Assembly (NCBI GenBank): GCA_029858845.1
Contig: JAOUEG010000010.1
Coordinates: 1-17,480, forward strand
Origin: Chloroflexota bacterium
Lineage (GTDB): Bacteria > Chloroflexota > Limnocylindria > Limnocylindrales > CSP1-4
Length of the DNA: 17,480 nucleotides
Direction: 5' to 3'
Part shown: positions 6,866-13,763 of the stretch, piece by piece
Layout: each line of letters starts with the position of its first letter
How positions within the stretch are numbered: the stretch's first letter is position 1
Program-made: the position numbers and the translations under genes
Notes under the pieces: model-generated
The model's input: only the letters and a program-made list of their open reading frames with translations
Databases searched by the model: none
Told to the model about the DNA's origin: nothing

Positions 6866-7252
6866 GTGTTCTTCTACGAACTCCACGAGGGCGACGACGA
6901 GGTTTACTCCGACGTCCTCGTCGTCAGCGAGTCCGAATGGGAACCGCAGGAATTCTTCGAACTCGTCCAGCGCGTCCGTCGGGACGTCCAGGACCGGTTC
7001 ACCCAAGATACGCTCAGCGAGGCCATCGCTGCCGTTCTGGAGCGCGACTATGGTTTCGTGTTTGTGAGTGACGATCGCCTCGCGGCTGCGGTCAACGTAT
7101 CGACCGACGAGGCTGACAACTTCCTGGCCGACCTTGGCGCCGACCTTGATGACGAGGACGATGACGACGGGGACGATGACGACGAGCCCCGGGGCGACTT
7201 CCGGACGATCGTGGCCGACCTCGATATCGACGGCGGCTCGCGCCTCAACTGA
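6866..7252 (+). CDS. Acidic hypothetical protein with Asp-rich tail
   Basis: This 128-residue protein begins at a GTG, with GAGG 11 nt upstream and a TATACT -10 before that. The first 85 residues or so look like a folded domain: FFYELHEGDDEVYSDVLV, then EPQEFFELVQRVRRDVQDRF and a predicted helix SEAIAAVLERDYGFVFVSDDRL. Residues about 90-107 are nearly all aspartate and glutamate, and the end is again ordered-looking (RTIVADLDIDGGSRLN). I do not recognise the family. There is no signal peptide, membrane helix or nuclease motif. The gene diverges from pfkB and converges on ychF, so context gives no function. The regular coding pattern, start signals and lack of a competing frame make it likely to be real. 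Confidence 0.75.
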   Translation: MFFYELHEGDDEVYSDVLVVSESEWEPQEFFELVQRVRRDVQDRFTQDTLSEAIAAVLERDYGFVFVSDDRLAAAVNVSTDEADNFLADLGADLDDEDDDDGDDDDEPRGDFRTIVADLDIDGGSRLN

Positions 7253-7356
7253 CGGAGTCGTCCCGCTGCGGAGCCCGAACCCGGACATCGCCATCGATGA
7301 CGTTCGAGGACACCCGGGCCGGTCGTTGAACGATCGGACTCCCGTCGATCGGGCGA

Positions 7357-8460
7357 CTACTTGCTGAAGAGGATCTCGACCACGTCCCCGTCCCGCACGA
7401 CGTAGGCCTTGCCCTCGGACCGGAGCCGGCCGTGCTTGCGAGCCTCGGCCATCGATCCAAGGGCGATGAGGTCCTCATAGGCCACGGTCTCGGCCCGGAT
7501 GAAGCCCCGCGCCAGATCCGTGTGGATCGCTGCGGCGGCATCCACGGCGGTGGATCCCTCCGGGATCGGCCACGCGCGAACCTCGTCGGGTCCCGCCGTC
7601 AGGAACGAGATCAGTCCGAGGAGGCGATAGGACAGGCTGATGACGCGATCGAGGCTCGAGCCCTCGATACCGAGCTCCTCCATGAACACCGCCGCATCGT
7701 CGGGCTCGAGCTCGCCGAGTTCCATCTCGATCCGCGCGGACAGCGCGTCCACCATCGCGTGGCGGTGCTCGTAGCCGGCGGCCAGGGACGCGACGAGATC
7801 CGCTTCCCGCGCCACGTCGCCCTCACCGACGTTGAGGAGGACGAGGACCGGCTTCTCGGTCAGGAATCGAAAGCCGCGGATGGCCTTGGTCTCGTCGATG
7901 TCGAGATCAAGGTCACGGATGGGGGCGCCCCCCTCGAGTCCCTCGTGGATCCGGCGCAGGACGATCTCCTCGCGCTCGGCGGCCTCGCGCTCTGCCTGGG
8001 TGCCGTGGCGCCCGCTGCCCTTGAGCCGATCCAGCCGGCGTTCGGTCATGGCCAGGTCCGCCAGCATGAACTCGAGGTCCAGCTGCTCCAGGTCACGCCC
8101 GGGATCGACGCTCCCCGCCGGGTGAGGGTGGGCGGGATCGTCGAATGCCCGGACGACATGGAGCAGGGCGTCCGAATCCCGCAGGCGGGCCAGGTGGTCC
8201 GGCGGCAACTCCTCGGTGCCGACCCTGCCCTCCGAGGATGCCGGGGGCGCCGGCAGGTCGACGTAGGTCACGTCGGCATGCACGATCTTCTTGGGCTTGA
8301 AGATCTCGGCAAGTCGATCAAGGCGTTCGTCCGGGACCTTGACGACTCCCACGTTGAGCGTGACACCGCCGTACCCGCCGGTCTCGGCATGCCCACGTGT
8401 CAGGGTGTTGAAGACGGTCGTCTTGCCGCTCCCGGCAAGCCCGACGATGGCGATCTGCAT
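7357..8460 (-). CDS. ychF: Divergent YchF/OLA1-type P-loop NTPase with TGS domain
   Basis: The 367-residue protein has the YchF layout: G domain with P-loop GLAGSGKT (7-14), the VDPGRDLEQLDLEFMLADL segment before the coiled coil, and a C-terminal TGS domain ending GKAYVVRDGDVVEILFSK. RAWPIPEG, HTDLARGFIRAE and the final segment are family hallmarks. YchF binds ATP rather than GTP and associates with ribosomes. Here the usual P-loop (GLPNVGKS) and the usual DIAGLVKGASKGEGLGN stretch are altered: the switch II region reads DLPAPPASSEGRVG, without the G3 glycine. The start ATG 8460 has no ribosome site and a TACGAT hexamer 6 nt before it, suggesting a leaderless mRNA. It follows the dehydrogenase gene after a 51-nt gap. 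It may be a specialised paralog; I cannot tell whether a canonical YchF exists elsewhere. Confidence 0.88.
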   Translation of the reverse strand: MQIAIVGLAGSGKTTVFNTLTRGHAETGGYGGVTLNVGVVKVPDERLDRLAEIFKPKKIVHADVTYVDLPAPPASSEGRVGTEELPPDHLARLRDSDALLHVVRAFDDPAHPHPAGSVDPGRDLEQLDLEFMLADLAMTERRLDRLKGSGRHGTQAEREAAEREEIVLRRIHEGLEGGAPIRDLDLDIDETKAIRGFRFLTEKPVLVLLNVGEGDVAREADLVASLAAGYEHRHAMVDALSARIEMELGELEPDDAAVFMEELGIEGSSLDRVISLSYRLLGLISFLTAGPDEVRAWPIPEGSTAVDAAAAIHTDLARGFIRAETVAYEDLIALGSMAEARKHGRLRSEGKAYVVRDGDVVEILFSK

Positions 8461-8466
8461 CGGCCG

Positions 8467-8472
8467 ATCGTA
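8467..8472 (-). promoter_or_regulatory. -10 element of a leaderless ychF promoter
   Basis: The minus strand reads TACGAT, ending 6 nt before ATG 8460, with no Shine-Dalgarno site. No good -35 is seen. A 12-bp palindrome CGCCGATCGGCG lies upstream at 8491-8502. Confidence 0.45.
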
Positions 8473-8511
8473 ACGGTGCAGGGACTCGCGCGCCGATCGG
8501 CGAGGGCGCCG

Positions 8512-9579
8512 TCAGTAGCCGGCTGTCGGATCCACGACGTTCAACAGCGGCTCAACGCCGGCAAACCGCCTCAGGTTGTCGCAGAAGAGCTCCACGCTCC
8601 GGTCCAGGACCCGCCCACTGGACCATGCCGTGTGCGGGGTGACGATCACGTTCGGCAGGTCGTAGAAGGACGACATCGGCGGCAGCGGCTCATCGCGGAA
8701 GGTGTCGAGGACCGCTCCGCCGAGTGGGCCGTCCCTCAGGGCGCGCAACAATGCCCGCTCATCGACGAGGCGCCCGCGGGCCACGTTGATGAGCCAGGCG
8801 CCGGGCTTCACCATCCCAAGGGTGTCGTCGTTGATCATGTCCTCTGTCTCCGCGGTCAGTGGCGCGGCAAGGACGATGAAGTCCGATTCCCCGAGGAGCT
8901 CCGGAAGGGTCTCCGGACCACCGACGCGATCGAGCATGACCTCGCCGAACGATCTTTCGTCCGAGCTGGCGGCCGCCACGTTGCCGGCGTTTCCCTCCTC
9001 ACCTTCCGCTCGGCGTCGCACGGCCACGACGCGGCAGCCGAACGCGGTCGCCAGCGCCCCGACGGCGCGGCCGATGGAGCCGAGACCCACGATGCCGACT
9101 GTCACGTCCCGGAGTTCGGCCCCCTCGAGCGGCTGCCAGGTGCGTTCACGCTGGAGTTCGAGGAGCTGCGGGAGTCGTCGGCTGACCGACAGGATCATCA
9201 TCAGGACGTACTCGGCGATCGGTCGGCTGAAGACGCCCCGGGCATTGGTCACGACCAGACCGCGCTCCATCGCGGCCGGGGTCAGCGCACGCTCCACGCC
9301 AGACGTCGCCGAATGGACCCAGGACAGGCGCGGCGCCCGAACCAGGAGCCGGTCGAAGGCCTCGGAGCTCAGCCAGCCGCGCAGCATCACTTCGACATCG
9401 TCGAGCGGCCCGTCTGCAAGGCCCTCGACGGAGACCGTGACGAGCCTGGCGCCCGGAGCGGCCGCCCGGATGCGCTCCAGGTCCCGGGATCGGTAGCGTG
9501 CCGACAGGATCGGGCTCAGCGCGATGGCAGTCGGCGCGCCGCCCGGCCCGCTGCCGGGGCCGGCCACGGTTCGCTTCAT
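8512..9579 (-). CDS. D-isomer-specific 2-hydroxyacid dehydrogenase
   Basis: This 355-residue protein has the complete catalytic set of the family, which interconverts 2-hydroxy and 2-oxo acids: nucleotide-binding GLGSIG (165-170), Arg268 in NVARGRLVDE, Glu297 in DTFRDEPLP and His316 in TPHTAWSS. After the second beta strand of the nucleotide fold comes VVAVRRR rather than an acidic residue, which suggests NADP(H) over NAD(H); that is inference. A Ser/Glu/Ala-rich insert occupies about 190-215. ATG 9579 overlaps the stop of the upstream DUF2342 gene as ATGA, so translation is likely coupled. The substrate is unknown; family members of this look are often annotated as glyoxylate/hydroxypyruvate reductases. 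Confidence 0.9.
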   Translation of the reverse strand: MKRTVAGPGSGPGGAPTAIALSPILSARYRSRDLERIRAAAPGARLVTVSVEGLADGPLDDVEVMLRGWLSSEAFDRLLVRAPRLSWVHSATSGVERALTPAAMERGLVVTNARGVFSRPIAEYVLMMILSVSRRLPQLLELQRERTWQPLEGAELRDVTVGIVGLGSIGRAVGALATAFGCRVVAVRRRAEGEEGNAGNVAAASSDERSFGEVMLDRVGGPETLPELLGESDFIVLAAPLTAETEDMINDDTLGMVKPGAWLINVARGRLVDERALLRALRDGPLGGAVLDTFRDEPLPPMSSFYDLPNVIVTPHTAWSSGRVLDRSVELFCDNLRRFAGVEPLLNVVDPTAGY

Positions 9580-10820
9580 GCCAGCGGCCTCGGTGACACG
9601 GTCAGCTCGGCTGGGCCATCAAGCACGCGACAGATCCAGCGGTCCGGTTCCGCGATCTCGCCATCGCGCGGAAGCGACGCCGGGCCGTCCCAGAGACGCG
9701 ACAGTGCCGATCGACCTCGAGCATCGGCGATCGCCCTCACGAACGCCTCACCCTTCTTGTACTGCTCCATCTTCAGGTCCATTCCCGTCAGTCGGAGCAT
9801 GGACCGTTCGAATGGTGTCCTGCGGTTGCGCCGCTCATGGAACCGCTGACTGATGCGCGCCACGTCCGGCACGAGATCGTGACCGACCTCGTCCATGACG
9901 TAGTCGCTGAACCCCTCGAGGAGGCTCATCACGGCCTGGGTCTCCCGGAACAGGCGCTTCTGCTCGTCGCCCATCAGGCTCTCCATCCAGTGCTCGCCCG
10001 CGCTCTCGCCCCGAAGGGCTCGCCCGAGACTCCGGAGCGCTTCGCGGCCCATCCCCTTCGCGTCACTGCCGAACAGCGTCAACTGGCGCTCGAGCCGCGA
10101 TGCCAGGTACGGTCGGAGCCAAGGATGGGCTTCGAACTCGAAGGCGTGGGTCGTTTCGTGCAGCGCGATCCATGTTCGGAACGGGCCGAGCGGAACCCCC
10201 AGCGTCCGGGCGGTCTGGCGGATGTTCTCCTCGACGAAGATCAGCCGCCCGGGCGTGGATTCGGCGGACAGCAACGCCAGGTCGTACTGACCCAGGACCC
10301 GCTGACCCATGAAGCCGAGGAGGAATCCCAGCTGGCGGGTCGTGATCCAGCGGTTGGCGAGCGCCATCGTGGCTTTGGCAAGACCGCCGCCGGCCGGGAT
10401 CACCTGGTCGAGCAGGTCCGACTCCAGCTTGCCGATCAGCGCCTCGAACGCCGACGTGTTGGCGCGGACCCAGCCGGCGCGGTCGACGACGGCACACCGC
10501 TCGACGACCCCCGGAAGCTCGGCGCCGAGCGTCGCCGAGAGCGCCGGGACGATCCGTTCCATGGCCGCCAAGTAGGCCGGCTCGGCGGCGCGCAGGTCCG
10601 CTGCCGTGAGCGTCCCCGGCGCGCCGCGCAGACGGTCGATCGCGATCCTCTCCACCGCAGGCCAGTCGACCAGGCCCTCGCGGGCTCGGTCCTCGATCCG
10701 ACGTCCGACGACCGTCGCCGCCGCGCCCAGAGCCGAACCGATGAGAAGACCAGCCTGCCAGGCTCGATCGTCGCGCCAGGAACCGCCCTGGCGGGTCCGC
10801 GGGTCAGAACGGCCGCTCAT
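9576..10820 (-). CDS. DUF2342 zinc-metalloprotease-like protein ('F420-biosynthesis-associated' family)
   Basis: The 414-residue protein carries HETTH (221-225) within WIALHETTHAFEFEAHPWLRPYL and a downstream Glu302 in LEGFSDYVMDEVG, the arrangement of a gluzincin-type metal site. This, together with the N-terminal DWPAVERIAIDRLRG and the helical middle, matches the DUF2342 family found in actinobacteria and Chloroflexota. The family is labelled as coenzyme F420 biosynthesis-associated from co-occurrence only, and no substrate is known. A short hydrophobic stretch at about 22-38 could be a membrane-associated helix. It has ATGA overlaps at both ends, with murI upstream and the dehydrogenase downstream. 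No F420 biosynthesis gene is present in this window. Proteolytic activity is inferred from the motif. Confidence 0.88.
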   Translation of the reverse strand: MSGRSDPRTRQGGSWRDDRAWQAGLLIGSALGAAATVVGRRIEDRAREGLVDWPAVERIAIDRLRGAPGTLTAADLRAAEPAYLAAMERIVPALSATLGAELPGVVERCAVVDRAGWVRANTSAFEALIGKLESDLLDQVIPAGGGLAKATMALANRWITTRQLGFLLGFMGQRVLGQYDLALLSAESTPGRLIFVEENIRQTARTLGVPLGPFRTWIALHETTHAFEFEAHPWLRPYLASRLERQLTLFGSDAKGMGREALRSLGRALRGESAGEHWMESLMGDEQKRLFRETQAVMSLLEGFSDYVMDEVGHDLVPDVARISQRFHERRNRRTPFERSMLRLTGMDLKMEQYKKGEAFVRAIADARGRSALSRLWDGPASLPRDGEIAEPDRWICRVLDGPAELTVSPRPLA

Positions 10821-11737
10821 GACACGAGGGCTCCGAGTTCGATCGGATCCGCCATGGGCAGTCCCGAGCCGAACAGTCTCACCGCCACCTCGTGGAAACG
10901 TGCCGGATCTCCGGTGGTCAACTGGCGATGGCTCGTCGGCCTCTGGGCCTCGTCCGGGCGTTCGTGCCCCGCAAGTCCGGCGTCGGCGGCGGTCCCGCGC
11001 GTGGTGCCTGGAGCCTCGAGCCCGTTGACGACGAGCAGTTCGGCGAGCGCCGAGGCGGTGGCTGTCGCCGAATCGACGATCGCCACCCGATCTCCCACGA
11101 CCCCGGCGATGAGCGATCGCAGCAAGGGGTAGTGCGTGCAGCCGAGCAGCAGCGTGTCGATCGTCGCTCCCGGCGGTCGCGGGAAGATGGACTCGCCGTC
11201 CGCACCGCGCTCGCCGAGCAGCGGTGCCAGCGCCATGGCGACGGTCGCCTCAGCCTCGGGCCCGGACAGGATCCCCGCCTCGACCATCGGGACGAGCGTC
11301 GGCGTCGCATGCTCGTATACCTCGATCGCGGGGTTCTCGTCCTTGATCGACGTGAAGTAGGCGTGCGACCTGACGGTGGCCGGCGTGGCGATCACGCCGA
11401 CGCGCCGATTGCGGGTCGACAGCGCGGCAGCAGAAGCGCCTGGTCGGATGACGCCGAGGATCGGCAGATCGTAGCGGCGCCGGAAGGCCCCGATCCCGAC
11501 GGCCGTCGAGGTGTTGCAGGCCACGACGATCGCCTTGACATCCCGTTCAGCGAGGGCGTCGAGCGCCTGTGTCGAATAGGACAGGACCTCCTCGTCGGAC
11601 CGCGGACCGTAGGGCGCGCGAGCATTGTCGCCGAGGTAGATGGTGGATTCGTACGGCGACCGCCGAACGATCTCGCGCAGGACCGTCAGGCCACCGACAC
11701 CGGAGTCGAACACGCCGATCGGACGGGGATCGGACAT
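10817..11737 (-). CDS. murI: Glutamate racemase
   Basis: The 306-residue enzyme converts L- to D-glutamate for peptidoglycan. Seen: IGVFDSGVGGLTVL with Asp11-Ser12, LGDNARAPYG, first catalytic cysteine Cys74 in VACNTSTA, and second catalytic cysteine Cys200 in LLLGCTHYPLL. The frame is open upstream to 12109, but those residues are antisense-like and overlap the ATPase gene; ATG 11737 gives the canonical N-terminus MSDPRPIGVFDSG. It begins 7 nt after the stop of the CpaE-like gene, and an AGG overlapping that stop may serve the ribosome. The insert between about 250 and 285 (PGTTRGTAADAGLAGHERP onward) is longer than usual. The stop overlaps the DUF2342 start. D-glutamate supply is housekeeping; the coupling to the two downstream genes is unexplained. 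Confidence 0.95.
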   Translation of the reverse strand: MSDPRPIGVFDSGVGGLTVLREIVRRSPYESTIYLGDNARAPYGPRSDEEVLSYSTQALDALAERDVKAIVVACNTSTAVGIGAFRRRYDLPILGVIRPGASAAALSTRNRRVGVIATPATVRSHAYFTSIKDENPAIEVYEHATPTLVPMVEAGILSGPEAEATVAMALAPLLGERGADGESIFPRPPGATIDTLLLGCTHYPLLRSLIAGVVGDRVAIVDSATATASALAELLVVNGLEAPGTTRGTAADAGLAGHERPDEAQRPTSHRQLTTGDPARFHEVAVRLFGSGLPMADPIELGALVS

Positions 11738-11744
11738 CGACGAC

Positions 11745-12896
11745 CTAGCGGTGCCCGGCGACGGCCGCGGCTGGTCGCGTACCGAGCAGCTCCGAGGCCA
11801 CTCTCGCGATGTCCTGGCTGACCGCGGCCGCGGGATCGGCCAGGACGAACGGGACACCTTCGTTGTTCGACCGCACGACGAGGTGGCCGTCCGAGACGAC
11901 GCGATGCTCCGGGATCCGGCCGAGGGCGCGATGGAGGTCGTCGGGGTCGATCCCGCCCGGGCTGTCGGCCCGGTTGACCAGGTAATGGACCTTGGATGCC
12001 GGATAGCCGATGGAGCGGAACGTGTCGGCCATGGAGATCGTGTTGTGGATCGTGGTCGAGTCATACGTGACGATCTCCACGATCGTATCGGCCCCATCGA
12101 GGAAGGCAAGATTGATGTCGTTGATGCTGCTCGACGTGTCGATGACGACGGTCGTATAGACGCGCCGCAGCAGCGACAGGATCTTGTCCACGTCCCGGGG
12201 GTTGATCATCTCCGCCATCTCGATCCGGGGCGGCGCGAGCAGGATGTCCACGCCGGAGGGGTCGCGCCACAGCACGTCCGCCAGGTCCGATTCGGCGATC
12301 CGATCCGTGGGCAGGTCCATGATGGAGGGAGCATCGACGGGCACCCGGAGCAGCGCCCGGAGGTCGCCGAACTGGAGGCTCCCGTCGATCAGGACGGTGC
12401 GCTGACCCTGCTGGCCGAACGCCACGGCGAGGTTGAACGCCACGGTCGTCTTCCCGACGCCACCCTTGGGAGCGAACACGGTGAAGACGTGCTGGGCCAG
12501 GCCCGGGGACGCGGCCGCGTGCTCCCGCTTGACGTACGCGATCCGGGTCATCAGGTCAAAGCCGCTGAATGGCATCGCCAGAACGCCGTGGACACCGCGC
12601 CCGGGATCCTCGTCCACTGGCTGCTGAGGCACCGTCAGGACGATCACCGGAACGTCGAGGCCTGCCTCGTGGATCTGCTCGACGAGCTTGGGTCCCTTGA
12701 CGCGGCCCTGGAGCAGCGAATCCACCAGGACCACGTCGGGCCGGAGTTCTCGGATCTGGCCGATGGCCCTGGAGCCATCGGAGACGACGTCCAGCAACTT
12801 GATGGATGCCTGCGTGTTCAGCAGGCCGCGGATGTACTGGGCGACCTGCGGGACGTCTTCGACGATCAGCAGGCGCGTCTGATCAGAACTCGGCAT
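11745..12896 (-). CDS. Receiver-domain/MinD-like ATPase fusion (CpaE/TadZ family)
   Basis: In this 383-residue protein, an N-terminal response-regulator-like domain (about 6-120) is followed by a MinD/ParA ATPase. The receiver keeps the acidic pair Glu13-Asp14, the phospho-acceptor position Asp59 (VVLVDS) and Thr88, but the usual lysine of KPF is replaced (AMPF, 107-110), so it may not signal by phosphorylation. The ATPase has the deviant Walker A FAPKGGVGKTT with signature Lys144 and Lys149, and DGSLQFGD as in CpaE. Family members position Flp/Tad pilus machinery at a pole or site. No other pilus gene lies here. I choose ATG 12896; a GTG at 12914 is in frame but lies upstream of the -10 hexamer. 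MurI starts 7 nt downstream. Confidence 0.87.
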   Translation of the reverse strand: MPSSDQTRLLIVEDVPQVAQYIRGLLNTQASIKLLDVVSDGSRAIGQIRELRPDVVLVDSLLQGRVKGPKLVEQIHEAGLDVPVIVLTVPQQPVDEDPGRGVHGVLAMPFSGFDLMTRIAYVKREHAAASPGLAQHVFTVFAPKGGVGKTTVAFNLAVAFGQQGQRTVLIDGSLQFGDLRALLRVPVDAPSIMDLPTDRIAESDLADVLWRDPSGVDILLAPPRIEMAEMINPRDVDKILSLLRRVYTTVVIDTSSSINDINLAFLDGADTIVEIVTYDSTTIHNTISMADTFRSIGYPASKVHYLVNRADSPGGIDPDDLHRALGRIPEHRVVSDGHLVVRSNNEGVPFVLADPAAAVSQDIARVASELLGTRPAAAVAGHR

Positions 12897-12904
12897 GGGC
12901 TCCG

Positions 12905-12910
12905 ACGATA
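12905..12910 (-). promoter_or_regulatory. -10 element of a near-leaderless promoter for the CpaE-like gene
   Basis: The minus strand reads TATCGT, 8 nt before ATG 12896, and would start transcription within one or two bases of the ATG. The GGAG in between is only 3 nt from the ATG and would mostly not be transcribed. No clear -35. Confidence 0.4.
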
Positions 12911-12923
12911 CCACGGTGCCTGC

Positions 12924-12943
12924 CCTCGGGACCCACCCTGAGG
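12924..12943 (-). terminator. Possible hairpin between the methyltransferase and CpaE-like genes
   Basis: CCTCGGG and CCCTGAGG pair (7 bp with one bulged base) around an ACCCA loop, 22 nt beyond the methyltransferase stop in transcription direction. No U-tract, so termination is uncertain. Confidence 0.3.
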
Positions 12944-12965
12944 TCGCGGTGCCGACCGGGAGCCA

Positions 12966-13760
12966 TCAGCGTCGTTCGGCGATGAGGACGGCCCGGTCAG
13001 CCCCCGGTCCGAGGGCGCTCAGGTCGTATCCCCCGGCGATGACCTCGACCCGCAATCCAGCCTCCTCCGCGAAGGCTCCCAGCTCGTCGGTCGACACCAG
13101 CCGCAGCCGGTCGCGCCGGATCCAGCGCGCCGGCGGCTCGCCTTGGTTTCCCTCCTCGTAGATGGCGGTGAGGGTGATCGTCCCGGTCGCGGCATCGTGT
13201 TGGGCCGAGCCGGCCTTGGTCACGACGCGTCCCGAGTCGGGATCGGTCCGCGGCCATTCGAGGATGACGCGGCCATCGAAGCGGGCGAGGTCGTCGGCGT
13301 CAGGCAGCCACACGTCGACAGCGGCCAGGCCGCCCGGGGCGAGCAGCTTCGCCATCGTCCGGAATGCCTCGCGCTGCGCGGATCTCGTTCCGAGGAGCAT
13401 GAGCGAGTTGAGGGCGATGAACGCCAGCGCGTAGCGACCGCCGGCCGGGAGCTCCAGATGGAGCAGATCCGCTTCGACGAACTCGAGGCGCTCCGTGTCG
13501 AGGCCCGCTGCGGCGGCCCGTGCCCGACCGCGATCGATCATCGCCGCGTCCAGGTCGACGGCGGTGACGCGGTGACCCGCCTCGGCGAGGGGGACGGCGA
13601 GCCGGCCGGTACCGGCGGCAAGTTCCACGACGGGTCCGTCGGCGCGATCCGCTAGGGCGAGCCACAGGTCGAGATCCCCGGGGTCGTCCTGGAGGTCCAG
13701 GTCGTACAGGCGGGCGAGCGCAGCCGCAGTGGTCGGGTCGGGTCGGTCCAGCATCGGCAC
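12966..13760 (-). CDS. Class I SAM-dependent methyltransferase
   Basis: This 264-residue protein has the Rossmann methyltransferase signature: motif I VVELAAGTGRLAVPLAEAGH (about 44-63), the acidic residue after strand 2 at Asp69 in VTAVDLDAAM, EFVEADLLHLELP, and LLAPGGLAAVDVW. The substrate cannot be assigned; it resembles the Methyltransf_25/11 group acting on small molecules. The start is GTG 13760, 3 nt after the stop of the ureohydrolase gene, with GGA in a suitable position; an ATG two codons in is the alternative. The tight spacing argues for one transcript with the ureohydrolase, so a polyamine- or guanidino-related substrate is possible but speculative. Confidence 0.88.
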   Translation of the reverse strand: MPMLDRPDPTTAAALARLYDLDLQDDPGDLDLWLALADRADGPVVELAAGTGRLAVPLAEAGHRVTAVDLDAAMIDRGRARAAAAGLDTERLEFVEADLLHLELPAGGRYALAFIALNSLMLLGTRSAQREAFRTMAKLLAPGGLAAVDVWLPDADDLARFDGRVILEWPRTDPDSGRVVTKAGSAQHDAATGTITLTAIYEEGNQGEPPARWIRRDRLRLVSTDELGAFAEEAGLRVEVIAGGYDLSALGPGADRAVLIAERR

Positions 13761-13763
13761 CGA

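Noticed and set aside
7253..7356. Bidirectional terminator between the acidic-protein gene and ychF
   Set aside because: Only a CGATCG...CGATCG repeat (7331-7351) was found. Each half is itself palindromic, the loop is 9 nt and there is no U-tract, so I cannot support a terminator.
8491..8502. 12-bp palindrome CGCCGATCGGCG between the dehydrogenase and ychF genes
   Set aside because: Palindromes built on CGATCG are common in this GC-rich sequence. There is no second copy with spacing that would suggest an operator.
7432..9849. 805-codon open frame on the plus strand
   Set aside because: It is antisense to ychF and the dehydrogenase, both with intact family motifs. The translation is low complexity without recognisable domains. 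Long open antisense frames are expected at this GC content.
9837..11132. 431-codon plus-strand open frame
   Set aside because: Antisense shadow of the DUF2342 and murI genes, without motifs or a ribosome site.
11738..12109. Upstream extension of the murI frame
   Set aside because: It lies inside the CpaE-like ATPase gene in another frame. The canonical MurI N-terminus starts at 11737.
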